Shown piece after piece: positions 8,538-16,869 of a stretch of 54,542 nt of DNA (the stretch's first letter is position 1; every line of letters starts with the position of its first letter). The notes below the pieces were generated by a model. It made no database searches. It was not told the origin of the DNA and was given only the letters and a program-made list of their open reading frames with translations. The translations under genes were made by a program, and so were the position numbers. The stretch is from Actinomycetes bacterium. Lineage in GTDB: Bacteria; Actinomycetota; Acidimicrobiia; IMCC26256; Chersky-534. The DNA lies in the NCBI GenBank assembly GCA_025463865.1, contig JAODBH010000221.1, positions 1 through 54,542 of the forward strand, read 5' to 3'.

Positions 8538-9145
8538 CGGGATCCTTCCTTGGCGATCGCCGCGTCGACCGCGGCCTGGAGCTTGGAGCCGGCGCTGCCG
8601 GTACCACCGGTGCTTCCGATCGGCGCGCCGACGCCGGCCGCGTGTTCGGTGCGGAGCCGCAGCGCCCCGCCCCAGCTGTGTGCGAGCGCCAGCGCGAGGG
8701 CGTCGGCGGCGTCGGGCGGTTCCGGCATCGCGTCCAGCCGCAGCAGCGCGGTGACCATGGTCTGGACCTGCAGCTTGTCGGCGCCGCCGTAGCCGACGAC
8801 GGCCTGCTTGACCTCGTTCGGGCTGTAATGCGCGAGCGGAATCCCGCGGCGGGCTGCGGCGACCATCGCGAGCCCGCTCGCCTGGCCGACCGACATGGCG
8901 GTACGGACGTTCACCTGGAACAGCACCCGCTCGACCGCGACGGCCGTCGGCCGCAGCTCGTCGACGAGATCCTCGAGCTCCCGGCTCAGCGCGAGCAGCC
9001 GGAGCTCCAGGGGATCGTCCTTCGAGGTGCGGATGACGCCGTAGGCGACGGCCTCCGCCTGCCCGCCCCGCCCGCGCCGGACCGCGCCGTACCCGCAGCG
9101 CGACAGTCCCGGGTCGATGCCGAGCACAACCCCCGAATCGAACAC
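8534..9145 (-). CDS. ruvC: Crossover junction endodeoxyribonuclease RuvC
   Basis: Endonuclease that resolves Holliday junctions in the RuvABC complex. The core has the acidic active-site residues in the expected places: LGIDPGLSRCGYG, AVERVLFQVN and the C-terminal PDAADALALALAHS. I placed the start at GTG 9145 (203 residues) because the family begins only a few residues before GIDPG and an AGGA motif lies 8 nt upstream. The open frame continues to 9250, but that part is Arg/Ser-rich and unlike RuvC. After about residue 165 there is a Gly/Ser-rich extension of about 40 residues (GAPIGSTGGTGSAGSKL) that most RuvC proteins lack. Its stop overlaps the ruvA start as ATGA. Confidence 0.95.
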   Translation of the reverse strand: MFDSGVVLGIDPGLSRCGYGAVRRGRGGQAEAVAYGVIRTSKDDPLELRLLALSRELEDLVDELRPTAVAVERVLFQVNVRTAMSVGQASGLAMVAAARRGIPLAHYSPNEVKQAVVGYGGADKLQVQTMVTALLRLDAMPEPPDAADALALALAHSWGGALRLRTEHAAGVGAPIGSTGGTGSAGSKLQAAVDAAIAKEGSR

Positions 9146-9246
9146 GGGTTCGATCCTACGACGCCCACTCCCCGATTCGCGGACCCTCCCGAGCTTCGTG
9201 CGCGACGCACCGGCCGAACCGGTAGGCGAGAGCGCACGGGGTCGGG

Positions 9247-9657
9247 TCAACCGGAGCGGTTGGGGCCGGCGCGGGTCGGGGTGATGCGGACGATGCAGCG
9301 CCGGTCGCGCACCATGGCGGCGCGGTAGTCGTCCCAGTTGTCGTGCTCGCCGGAGATCGAGCGGTAGAGCTCGACGAGGAGATCCATGGCCTCAGGGAGC
9401 GGGACGATCTCCGCGGTGCCGTCGACCTGGATCCACTGGCCGTAGAAGCCGTCGGGCAGGACGCAGAGCGAGACGGCCGGGTCGCGGCGGACGTTCTTCA
9501 CCTTGAGCGCGGGCTCCCGCGTGCTGATCATCACCCGGCCCTCCTCGTCGAGGGCGCACACGATCGGCGACATCTGCGGGCTGCCGTCGGCGCGGCGGGT
9601 AGCCAGCACCGCGCGGTGGTGCACCCGGAGGAAGTCGCGAGCCGCCTCGAGATCCAT
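9247..9657 (-). CDS. PPOX-class flavin/F420-dependent oxidoreductase
   Basis: Small split-barrel protein of the pyridoxamine-phosphate-oxidase-like superfamily. The 136 residues from ATG 9657 fit the short F420-binding PPOX group known from mycobacteria (Rv1155-like). Typical segments are AVLATRRADGSPQMSPIV near the N-terminus, RVMISTREPALKVKNVRRDP, and VDGTAEIV with a C-terminal RRCIVRITPTR. The substrate cannot be read from the sequence, and FMN is an alternative cofactor. It starts 14 nt after the yebC stop. The gap to ruvC (9146-9246) shows no gene. An F420H2:NADP oxidoreductase elsewhere in the window makes F420 use by this organism plausible. Confidence 0.85.
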   Translation of the reverse strand: MDLEAARDFLRVHHRAVLATRRADGSPQMSPIVCALDEEGRVMISTREPALKVKNVRRDPAVSLCVLPDGFYGQWIQVDGTAEIVPLPEAMDLLVELYRSISGEHDNWDDYRAAMVRDRRCIVRITPTRAGPNRSG

Positions 9658-9671
9658 CGCTTCGAGCTCGA

Positions 9672-10424
9672 TCAGGCCGACATCGCCGACAGGACCGAGT
9701 CGGGGATGTCGAAGTTGGCGTAGACGTTCTGCACGTCGTCGTGCTCCTCGAGCGCGTCGATGACCCGCAGCACCGACTTCGCGTCGCTCTCGGTCTCGAG
9801 CGCGACCGACGTGCTCGCGAGCATCGTCAGATCGGCGTCGCGGACCGGGATGCCGGCGGCCTCGAGCGCGGTGCGCACCGCGTGGAAGTCGGTGGCCGGC
9901 GTGGTGACCTGCCAGGCCTCGTCCTGGTCCTCGATGTCCTCCGCACCGGCTTCGAGCGCGACGAGCATCAGGTCGTCCTCCGACGCCGCTCCCTTGTCGA
10001 CGAAGATCACGCCCTTGCGCTCGAACTGCCAGCTGACCGCGCCGGGCTCTGCGAGCGAACCGCCGTTGCGGCTGAAGATGTTCTTGATCTCCGAGCCGGT
10101 GCGGTTGCGGTTGTCGGAGAGCGTCTCGACGTAGACGGCGATGCCGTGCGGTGCGTAGCCCTCGTAGTTGATCGACTCGTAGGTGACGCCCTCGAGCTCG
10201 CCGATGCCCCGCTTGATCGCCCGCTCGATGTTGTCCTTGGGCATCGAGCCGTCGCGCGCCTTCTGGACCATCGTGCGCAGCGTCGGGTTGCCCTCGAGGT
10301 CTCCCCCGCCGGACCGGGCCGCCACCTCGATCTGACGCGCGAGGCGCGCGAAGACCTTGCCGCGGGCGGCGTCGGCCGCGCCCTTGGCGTGCTTGATCGA
10401 ATGCCACTTGGAATGCCCACTCAC
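9672..10424 (-). CDS. yebC: YebC/PmpR-family transcriptional/translational regulator
   Basis: Conserved cytoplasmic protein of the YebC/TACO1 family, described variously as a DNA-binding regulator and as a factor helping ribosomes at difficult (proline-rich) sequences. Starting at GTG 10424 gives 250 residues beginning SGHSKWHSIKHAKGAADAARGK, the family N-terminus. Further markers are DNIERAIKRGIG, YEGYAPHGIAVYVE and GSLAEPGAVSWQFERKG. The frame is open to 10502, but the GTG overlaps the pdxT stop as GTGA, which decides the start. pdxT-yebC-(PPOX)-ruvC order fits the common actinobacterial arrangement. Confidence 0.96.
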   Translation of the reverse strand: MSGHSKWHSIKHAKGAADAARGKVFARLARQIEVAARSGGGDLEGNPTLRTMVQKARDGSMPKDNIERAIKRGIGELEGVTYESINYEGYAPHGIAVYVETLSDNRNRTGSEIKNIFSRNGGSLAEPGAVSWQFERKGVIFVDKGAASEDDLMLVALEAGAEDIEDQDEAWQVTTPATDFHAVRTALEAAGIPVRDADLTMLASTSVALETESDAKSVLRVIDALEEHDDVQNVYANFDIPDSVLSAMSA

Positions 10425-10999
10425 GCGGCGACCTCCTGCTGCAGAAACCGTTGATGCAATCGGAGATCCCCCGACAGCTCCGGATGGAATGATGCCGCCC
10501 AAACCCGGCCCTGGCGAATGAGCACGGGCCGATCGTCGTGGCGGGCCAGGACCTCGACCCCGTCGCCGGACCGCTCGATGACGGGGGCCCGGATGAACAC
10601 GCCCGGGAACGGAGCCCCGGTGAGGCCCTCGACCCGGAGCGGCACCTCGAACGAGGCCACCTGGCGGCCGTAGCCGTTGCGGCGGACCGCCACGTCGAGG
10701 AGCGAGAGCGGCTCCTGGTCGGCCCGACCGTCGAGCACGTCGGACGCGAGGACGATCAGCCCCGCGCAGGTGGCGAACGTCGGGAGGCCGCCCGCGACGC
10801 GTTCCCGCAGCGGGGCCCGCAACCCCGACGAGTCGAGCAGCTTGCCGATCGTGGTCGACTCCCCCCCGGGGAGGAAGAGCGCGTCGACGCTCTCGAGCTG
10901 TTGCGGGACGCGCACCTCGATCGCTTCGCAGCCGAGCGCGTCGAGCACCTCACGATGCTCGCGGAACGCCCCCTGCAGGGCCAGCACGCCGACCTTCAC
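10421..10999 (-). CDS. pdxT: Pyridoxal 5'-phosphate synthase glutaminase subunit PdxT
   Basis: Class I glutamine amidotransferase that feeds ammonia to PdxS for direct PLP synthesis. The 192 residues match the family. Visible are GVLALQGAFREH at the start, LPGGEST at about 44-50, the nucleophile C78 in FATCAGLIVLA, and the His-Glu pair in AASFHPELSGD near residue 170. The pdxS stop lies 16 nt upstream, and the pdxT stop overlaps the yebC start as GTGA. Confidence 0.97.
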   Translation of the reverse strand: MKVGVLALQGAFREHREVLDALGCEAIEVRVPQQLESVDALFLPGGESTTIGKLLDSSGLRAPLRERVAGGLPTFATCAGLIVLASDVLDGRADQEPLSLLDVAVRRNGYGRQVASFEVPLRVEGLTGAPFPGVFIRAPVIERSGDGVEVLARHDDRPVLIRQGRVWAASFHPELSGDLRLHQRFLQQEVAA

Positions 11000-11015
11000 C
11001 TGGGGGCACCGCCCG

Positions 11016-11975
11016 CTACCAGCCCCGGTCGGCGAGGTGGGTGTCGGAGGGCGCGAGCTGGATGCCGCGCATCGCGTCGCCGAGGCCGCGCGACACCTTG
11101 GCGACGATGGCCGGATCGACGTAGTGGGTGGTCGCCTCGACGATCGCCTTGGCCCGGCTGGCCGGGTCGTCGCTCTTGAAGATGCCGCTCCCGACGAATA
11201 CCGACTGCGCGCCGAGCTGCATCACGAGCGACGCGTCGGCCGGCGTGGCGATGCCTCCGGCGCAGAACAGAGGGACCGGGAGCTCACCGAGCTCGGCTAC
11301 TTCCTGCACGAGATCGATCGGCGCCCGCAGCTCCTTGGCCCAGCCGTAGAGCTCCTCGTCGTCGGCGACGGTGATGCGGCGGATGTCGCCCAGGATCGAC
11401 CGCAGGTGCCGGACGGCCTCGACGATGTTGCCGGTGCCGGCCTCACCCTTGGAGCGGATGAGCGCGGCGCCTTCGGAGATACGCCGCAGCGCCTCGCCGA
11501 GGTTGGTGGCCCCGCACACGAAGGGAGCCGTGAAGGACCACTTGTCGACGTGGTACGCCTCGTCGGCCGGCGTCAGGACCTCGGACTCGTCGATGAAGTC
11601 GACCCCGAGGCTCTCGAGGACCTGGGCTTCGGCGAAGTGACCGATACGGCATTTCGCCATGACGGGGATCGTGACCTCGGCCTGGATGGCCTCGATCATC
11701 GCCGGGTCGGACATGCGGGCGATCCCACCGTCGCGGCGGATGTCGGAGGGGACGCGCTCGAGGGCCATGACGGCCACCGCGCCGGCGTCCTCGGCGATCT
11801 TGGCCTGGGTCGCGTCGACGACGTCCATGATCACGCCGCCCCGCAGCATCTCGGCCAGACCGCGCTTGACGGTGGCGGTGCCGGTGGCGCGGGTGTCTAC
11901 GGACTGGAGGGTCGCGTCGGACGGGAGGGTCTCGTCGGTGTTGTCGGTCTCGACCGGATCGGCCACGGCAATCAC
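11016..11975 (-). CDS. pdxS: Pyridoxal 5'-phosphate synthase lyase subunit PdxS
   Basis: Forms PLP from ribose 5-phosphate, glyceraldehyde 3-phosphate and ammonia delivered by PdxT. The beta-barrel core is unmistakable: [63 protein letters not shown] and [19 protein letters not shown]. The 319 residues include about 35 extra N-terminal residues (acidic and Thr-rich). The GTG at 11975 has GAGGA only 1-2 nt upstream, while the GTG at 11965, four codons on in the gene, would sit about 11 nt from GAGG; either may be used. A TAGGCT -10-like hexamer lies at 12002-12007 and the gene follows a 110-base gap, so it probably starts the pdxS-pdxT-yebC transcript. Confidence 0.96.
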   Translation of the reverse strand: MIAVADPVETDNTDETLPSDATLQSVDTRATGTATVKRGLAEMLRGGVIMDVVDATQAKIAEDAGAVAVMALERVPSDIRRDGGIARMSDPAMIEAIQAEVTIPVMAKCRIGHFAEAQVLESLGVDFIDESEVLTPADEAYHVDKWSFTAPFVCGATNLGEALRRISEGAALIRSKGEAGTGNIVEAVRHLRSILGDIRRITVADDEELYGWAKELRAPIDLVQEVAELGELPVPLFCAGGIATPADASLVMQLGAQSVFVGSGIFKSDDPASRAKAIVEATTHYVDPAIVAKVSRGLGDAMRGIQLAPSDTHLADRGW

Positions 11976-12001
11976 GTCCTCAGAACGGCGAACGGACCAC
12001 C

Positions 12002-12007
12002 AGCCTA
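12002..12007 (-). promoter_or_regulatory. Possible -10 element upstream of pdxS
   Basis: The minus-strand hexamer TAGGCT fits the TAnnnT form of actinobacterial -10 boxes. It would give a leader of about 20 nt containing GAGGAC before the pdxS GTG. No convincing -35 element is visible, so this is a candidate only. Confidence 0.3.
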
Positions 12008-12085
12008 CCGGTGACCGACGCCGGTCGACCCACCGTTACGCCACCCGTACCTCCCAGGGCGCCGGCCTGCTCCTCGTGGTGCGGG

Positions 12086-13180
12086 CTACTTCTTCTTGGC
12101 CGTGGTGGCCGGAGCGCGCGTGGCGGTCGTCGCCGGCGCCGCCGTGGTCGCCGCCGGGGCCCGGACGTCGACGACCGACCCGACCGGTGCGAACGAGACC
12201 CACGTCTGGCCCGGCGTGAGCGACAGCGGAGCCCCGGCGGCGTCGGTGTAGGTGGTCGGCTGGTTCGGGTCGGAATGGCTCCAGCGGCCCTTCACGAGCT
12301 TGCCGGCGGAGAAGATCCAGGCGTCACCCGATCCGCTCACCACGCCTTCGGCGTCGAAGGCTCCGGGCTGGCCCTGCCACTGCAGGAACTGCACGATGAC
12401 GTTCTTCGGCGAGACGCGTTTGCCCGACGCGGCATTGAACGGCACGCCGCCCATCGAGCGGTCCCACGACTGCGTGAACGCGTTCCACGAGAAGCTCGCG
12501 GCGTAGCCCGCGCGCGGGATGAAGTTGACGGTGAAGGAGTCGACGCCCTCGCCGGGGAACGGCGCGTTCGCGGCGCGGTAGGTGAACATCGCCGGCGGCG
12601 GGATGGGCTTGCCGCCCTTGCTCCAGGCCTTGGCCGGGTACGCGTAGAGGTTGTGCGGCGCGGGGCGCGACTTCAACCGGAACATGACGTCCTGGTTGTT
12701 CTCCGTGAGCACCAGGAACGGGCCCGCCTGCGCAGCGGCGAGGTTCTTGGGCGTACCGCCGCTCAGCATGAAGATCCCGCCGAGCGGGCGGAGCACCTGC
12801 GGGTCCATCGGCCGGACCGAGCGCACCGGGCCCACCGAGTCGGGCGCATTGGAGTTGAAGACCGCGATGAAGCGCGTGATGCCGCCGTCGACCACTTCTT
12901 CGTAGACGATGTCGGCGACGTCGAGGCCGCTCTGCGGGCGCGCCTCGGGCGTGTTCTCGATCTTCACCGCGAGCGACGCCCGGCCGAGCGCCGCGCCCGA
13001 CGGATCGGGCAGGCCGGTGAGCGGCGCGATCGGAGGCGTCTTGGCGGTGGTCGTCGTCGCCGACGCGGTGGTCGTCGACTTCTTCGGGTCCGCGTTCTTC
13101 GAACCTCCGCCGCAGGCCGCGAGAGCCAGCGCCGCGGTGAGCGCCACCGTGGCGAGGGTGAACCGCTTGCGTTCGATCAC
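12086..13180 (-). CDS. DUF3048 (YerB-like) lipoprotein
   Basis: Predicted surface lipoprotein of unknown function. Starting at GTG 13180 gives 364 residues: basic n-region (IERKRF), hydrophobic stretch (TLATVALTAALAL) and a lipobox LAAC at about residues 18-21, followed by GGGS. A Thr-rich linker (STTTASATTTTAK) leads into the DUF3048 domain, recognisable from PLTGLPDPSG, SGLDVADIVYEEVVDGGITRF and VGPVRSVRPMD. The C-terminus is another Thr/Ala-rich tail ending in KKK. The frame runs open to 13294, but the GTG overlaps the htpX stop as GTGA with AAGGAA upstream, and only this start gives a proper signal peptide. Its link to the neighbouring HtpX protease is not known. Confidence 0.88.
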   Translation of the reverse strand: MIERKRFTLATVALTAALALAACGGGSKNADPKKSTTTASATTTTAKTPPIAPLTGLPDPSGAALGRASLAVKIENTPEARPQSGLDVADIVYEEVVDGGITRFIAVFNSNAPDSVGPVRSVRPMDPQVLRPLGGIFMLSGGTPKNLAAAQAGPFLVLTENNQDVMFRLKSRPAPHNLYAYPAKAWSKGGKPIPPPAMFTYRAANAPFPGEGVDSFTVNFIPRAGYAASFSWNAFTQSWDRSMGGVPFNAASGKRVSPKNVIVQFLQWQGQPGAFDAEGVVSGSGDAWIFSAGKLVKGRWSHSDPNQPTTYTDAAGAPLSLTPGQTWVSFAPVGSVVDVRAPAATTAAPATTATRAPATTAKKK

Positions 13181-14085
13181 ATTTCCTTCAGTCGGGCGAT
13201 CCGGTCCTCGAGGGGAGGATGCGTGTCGAAGGCCCGGTCGAGCCACGACTCCTTCGAGCCGGAGGGCTTGCCCTCCAGCGGCTGCTCGATCCACATCTGC
13301 GCCGTCGCGCGAGATGCGTGATGGACGACGGAGTGGTCGCCCTTGAGCTTCTCCAACGCGGAGATCAGGCCCGGCGGGTACCGGGTGAGCTGCACCCCGC
13401 TCGTGTCGGCGAGGTACTCCCGGTTGCGGCTCAACGACAGCTGCATGAGCTGGGCCGCGAACGGAGCCAGGATCAGCAGAGCGAAGGCCGCGAGCACCAG
13501 CACGAGGCCGAGCGCGCCGGAGTCGGAGTTGTCGCGGCGGTCACGCCGGCCGCCGAACCACATGAACCGCATGCCGATGTCGGAGAGCAGCACGATGGTG
13601 CCGACCGCGGTGACCGCGATCGTGGACACGAGGATGTCGTAGTTCTTCACGTGCGACAGCTCGTGGGCGATGACCCCCTCGAGCTCGACCCGGTTCATCA
13701 TCGCGAGCAGCCCCGACGTGACGGCGAGGGCGGCGTGCTTCGGGTTGCGGCCGGTGGCGAACGCGTTCGGGGCCGGGTCGTCGATGACGTAGAGCCGCGG
13801 CTTCGGCAGCCCCGCGGCGATGCAGAGCCCCTCGACGAGGTTGTGGTAGCGCTGGTACTCCGGCCCGTCGGCGGGCTTGGCGCGGCTGACCGCCAACGCC
13901 ACCTTGTCCGAGTTGAAGTACGACGTGAACGCGAGCGCGACCGCGATGACGAGGGCGACGATCACGCCCGCGACGCCGTAGCCCAGGAGGAAGTCGAAGG
14001 CGGTCGCGACCAGGACGATCATGGCGACGAAGAAGAACAGCAGGAGGAACGTCTTGCGCTTGTTGCGCGCGATTTGCTCGTACAG
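13177..14085 (-). CDS. htpX: HtpX-like membrane zinc metalloprotease (M48), probable CTG start
   Basis: Membrane-bound protease of the HtpX/M48B family that degrades damaged membrane proteins. The zinc motif HELSH is at about residues 141-145, with the third ligand region SRNREYLADTSG later and membrane helices on both sides. The first ATG in this frame (14022) falls inside the first membrane helix. Upstream of it the frame reads LYEQIARNKRKTFLLLFFF, the usual HtpX N-terminus, and then reaches a stop with no ATG, GTG or TTG. The codon for the expected first residue is CTG at 14085, with GAGG 6 nt upstream. I therefore annotate a CTG start and 302 residues. The stop overlaps the lipoprotein start. 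The 72 bases up to lemA hold no gene. Confidence 0.9.
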   Translation of the reverse strand: MYEQIARNKRKTFLLLFFFVAMIVLVATAFDFLLGYGVAGVIVALVIAVALAFTSYFNSDKVALAVSRAKPADGPEYQRYHNLVEGLCIAAGLPKPRLYVIDDPAPNAFATGRNPKHAALAVTSGLLAMMNRVELEGVIAHELSHVKNYDILVSTIAVTAVGTIVLLSDIGMRFMWFGGRRDRRDNSDSGALGLVLVLAAFALLILAPFAAQLMQLSLSRNREYLADTSGVQLTRYPPGLISALEKLKGDHSVVHHASRATAQMWIEQPLEGKPSGSKESWLDRAFDTHPPLEDRIARLKEM

Positions 14086-14157
14086 CGGGGGCCTCGATCA
14101 GACGTGCCGGGCCCGAGGCGCGTTGCGCGCCCCGGGCCACACGGCGTGGAGTTCCGT

Positions 14158-14718
14158 TTAGAACTGGACCTTGACCGGCCCCTGCGCCTCCGGCTCACTC
14201 TCGAAGTACTCACGCTTCTCGAAGTGGAACATGCCGGCGATGACGCTGCGGGGGAAGGTCTGGATGTTGTTGTTGTAGCCCAGCACGGAGTCGTTGTAGA
14301 ACTGCCGCGCGTACGCGATCCGGTCCTCGGTCGACGTCAGCTCTTCCTGCAGGTTGAGGAAGTTCTGGTTGGCCTTGAGGTCGGGATACGCCTCGGCGAC
14401 CGCGAACAAGCTCTTCAGCGTGCCGGACAGTGCGTTCTCGGCCGCGGCCTGTTGCTGCGGCGAGCCCGTCTGCTGGGCGTTGAGGGCATTGGCCCGGGCG
14501 GCGGTGACCGCCTCGAACGTGCTCTTCTCGTGAGCGGCGTAGCCCTTGACCGTCTCGACCAGATTGGGGATCAGGTCGTAGCGGCGCTTGAGCTGGACGT
14601 CGATCTGTGACCAGGCGTTGTCGATCCGGTTCCGGGATCGGACCAGGCCGTTGAAGGCGAGGACCAGGAACAGGACGACCAACACCACGATCACGACGAT
14701 GATGATGCCGATGACCAC
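14158..14718 (-). CDS. lemA: LemA family membrane protein
   Basis: LemA-type protein of 186 residues: one N-terminal TM helix (about 2-22, Ile/Val/Leu-rich) and a helical domain with [57 protein letters not shown] and [16 protein letters not shown], all family signatures. The molecular function is not well known; LemA genes very often sit beside htpX, as here (htpX starts 72 nt downstream), so they may work together in envelope quality control. The GTG start has AGGAGA 9 nt upstream. Confidence 0.94.
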   Translation of the reverse strand: MVIGIIIVVIVVLVVLFLVLAFNGLVRSRNRIDNAWSQIDVQLKRRYDLIPNLVETVKGYAAHEKSTFEAVTAARANALNAQQTGSPQQQAAAENALSGTLKSLFAVAEAYPDLKANQNFLNLQEELTSTEDRIAYARQFYNDSVLGYNNNIQTFPRSVIAGMFHFEKREYFESEPEAQGPVKVQF

Positions 14719-14752
14719 GGGAGATGTCTCCTAGAGAGAGGACGTTCCGACC

Positions 14753-14758
14753 AGCATA
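14753..14758 (-). promoter_or_regulatory. Possible -10 element upstream of lemA
   Basis: The minus-strand hexamer TATGCT matches TATAAT at four of six positions and the TAnnnT pattern. It would place the transcript start near 14746, with a short leader carrying the AGGAGA site used by lemA. A -35 element is not evident. It lies in the 94-base gap after pimA. Confidence 0.35.
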
Positions 14759-14812
14759 CGACGGGCAGGGGGCCCTTACCGGGCATGGCCGGTCGGGTTG
14801 GAGGGCCCGGTC

Positions 14813-15895
14813 TCAGTCGGGGCGGCCGATGCCGATGGCCGATTCGTACACAGGGATGAAGCGCTCGGCGAGGTGCTCCATGGAGTACTCGTTGGCGCGG
14901 GCCTCGCCCTCGGCGACGAGGTCGGCGCAAAGCACGGGATCGTCGAGGGCCCGGCGCAGCGCGGCGCGCAACGCGGCGGCGTCACCGGGCGGCACGAGGA
15001 TGGCCTCGCGTTCGGCGCGCGCCACGTCGGCGTAGCCGGTGATGTCGGTGGCGACGACCGGCGTTCCCGCGGCCATCGCCTCGAGCAGCACGATGCCGAA
15101 CGACTCGCCGTGCAGCGACGGCGCGCAGAACAGCGACGCGCCCCGCAGGCGCCGGGCGAGCTCACCGTCGCTCACGCGGCCCAACCACTCGACGTCCGCG
15201 AGGCCGCGGGCCTTGAGCGCCTCGGTCTCGGGACCTTCACCCACGACCCACAGCGCGACGTCGCGGTCGAGCCCGGCGAATGCGTCGAGGAGCACGCCCA
15301 GACCCTTGCGGGGCTCGTGGCGCCCGACGAAGAGGATGGTCCGGCGTTCCGTGGGCCACGGAACGGCCTTCGCGAACCGCGGGACCTCCACGCCGTTGGG
15401 GATGACCCAGTACGAGCCACCCAGCGATTCCTGGACCAGCCGCCGAGCCTCCTCCGACACCGCGGTGCGGAACGTGATCCGCCCGATGCCGGCCCGCAAC
15501 GGCTTGCGCAGGTACGAGTACAGCGGGAGTCGGCCGGCCGCGGCGTGAAAGGTGCCGACGATCGGCTCCTCGCAGCTGAGCAGCGCGGCGACCGTGGGCC
15601 CGGGGACGAGCGGCTCGTGGAGGTGGACGACATCGGGCCCGAAGGCACGGAGCGCGTCGAGGGTGCGGCGGGCCACGATCTTCCCCGGCGCGATCGGAGC
15701 CTCCGATCCGTTGGACGAGAAGCGCGTGCTCACGCCGACCGAGATGACTCCGGGCTCCGGTGGCGGTCCGTCGGACGGCCCCAGAACCCGAGCGTCGTGT
15801 CCCAGCTCGCGCAGCGCGCGCGCCAACCCCAGGACCTGGCCCTGGACCCCTCCCGGGACCGACAGTGAATAGGGACACACCAACGCCACCCGCAC
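14813..15895 (-). CDS. pimA: GT4 glycosyltransferase, PimA-like (phosphatidyl-myo-inositol alpha-mannosyltransferase)
   Basis: Predicted membrane-associated mannosyltransferase that starts phosphatidylinositol mannoside synthesis with GDP-mannose. The 360 residues follow the PimA pattern: CPYSLSVPGGVQGQVLGLA at the start, DVVHLHEPLVPGP, GTFHAAAG, VSEEARRLV, IPNGVEV, FVGRHEPRKGLGVLLDA, and the donor-binding GESFGIVLLEAMAAGTPVV near residue 270. It is the third gene of pgsA-patA-pimA, the order known in mycobacteria, with only 4 nt to the acyltransferase gene. The context makes PimA more likely than another GT4, but the sugar specificity is inferred, and PIMs are not established for this group of organisms. 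Confidence 0.85.
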   Translation of the reverse strand: MRVALVCPYSLSVPGGVQGQVLGLARALRELGHDARVLGPSDGPPPEPGVISVGVSTRFSSNGSEAPIAPGKIVARRTLDALRAFGPDVVHLHEPLVPGPTVAALLSCEEPIVGTFHAAAGRLPLYSYLRKPLRAGIGRITFRTAVSEEARRLVQESLGGSYWVIPNGVEVPRFAKAVPWPTERRTILFVGRHEPRKGLGVLLDAFAGLDRDVALWVVGEGPETEALKARGLADVEWLGRVSDGELARRLRGASLFCAPSLHGESFGIVLLEAMAAGTPVVATDITGYADVARAEREAILVPPGDAAALRAALRRALDDPVLCADLVAEGEARANEYSMEHLAERFIPVYESAIGIGRPD

Positions 15896-15899
15896 CCGA

Positions 15900-16856
15900 T
15901 CAGCCTCGCGCGTCGGTCGCGGGACCGGCGCGGCCGTCGGCCACCGCGTCGTCGCTGGGCCAGTTGGGCTGCATGAGGTGCCACTGCGTCGGTTCGGCCC
16001 GGATCAGCGTCTCGAACCGTTGCGCGAGATCGGCCGTGATGCGGGTGACGTCGTCGCGCAGCCGACCCTCGCGTTCGCACGGGACGGGAGGCCCGATGCG
16101 GGCGAAGTGGCCACCATGGGGCGCGAAGTAGACCGCGGTCGGCACCAGCAGCGCCCCGGTGCGCAACGCGAGCGTGGCCGGTCCGGCCGGCAGCGTCGTG
16201 GTCTCACCGAAGAACTCGACCTCGACGCCGTCACCCGAGAGGTCGCGGTCGCAGAGCAGGCAGACCACCTTGCCCTCGCGCAGCACCTCGGCCACGCGTG
16301 CCCCGGCGTCGGGCCCGAGGGGCACGACGTCCATGCCGATCCGGTTGCGGACGCCGGAGAACCACTCCAGCAGCTGCGGCGGTTCGAGCGGCTCGACCAC
16401 GACCGTCGACGGATAGCCCTCCTGCGCGAGCCAGGCGCCGCCGAAGTCCCAGCCACCGACGTGCGGGAGGGCGACGATCACGCCCTTGCCTTCCGCGATC
16501 GCCGCCTCGATGCACTCGAAGCCCTCGGCACGCATGCGCCGAGCGAGCGGCTTGCGGGCGTCGGACGCGATCCGGAGGAGCTCCCACCAGTAGCGGCCGT
16601 AGGAGTCGAAGGTCGCGCGGACGCGCCGGTCGAGCTCGGCGGCACTCAGTGGCTCCGAAGCCGCGCGCTGTTGGTGGCGTTCGACCATGGCCCGCCGCCC
16701 GGGCGCGAGCCGGGCTGCGGTGACGGCCACGTGGCGCGCGATCCACTCCCCCACGGAATACGGAACCCACGGCGCGACCGCGCCGCCGAGCCGGTAGATC
16801 CGGTACGTGGCGCGCGCGCCGAGCGTCGGTTTGGGCGAGCCGTCGGCTTGGGACAC
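15900..16856 (-). CDS. LpxL/HtrB-type lysophospholipid acyltransferase, PatA-like
   Basis: Predicted acyltransferase of the lipid A biosynthesis family; in mycobacteria the gene at this position (Rv2611c, PatA) acylates the mannose of phosphatidylinositol mannosides. The 318 residues contain the HxxxxD-type catalytic motif PHVGGWDFGG (H132, D137), then VVEPLEPPQLLEWF and LLCDRDLSGDGVEVEFFGE with the conserved glutamate region. The GTG start at 16856 lies 13 nt after pgsA, and the stop is 4 nt before pimA, so the three are one transcription unit. Substrate is inferred from context. Confidence 0.88.
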   Translation of the reverse strand: MSQADGSPKPTLGARATYRIYRLGGAVAPWVPYSVGEWIARHVAVTAARLAPGRRAMVERHQQRAASEPLSAAELDRRVRATFDSYGRYWWELLRIASDARKPLARRMRAEGFECIEAAIAEGKGVIVALPHVGGWDFGGAWLAQEGYPSTVVVEPLEPPQLLEWFSGVRNRIGMDVVPLGPDAGARVAEVLREGKVVCLLCDRDLSGDGVEVEFFGETTTLPAGPATLALRTGALLVPTAVYFAPHGGHFARIGPPVPCEREGRLRDDVTRITADLAQRFETLIRAEPTQWHLMQPNWPSDDAVADGRAGPATDARG

Positions 16857-16869
16857 GCAGGCGCGGACG

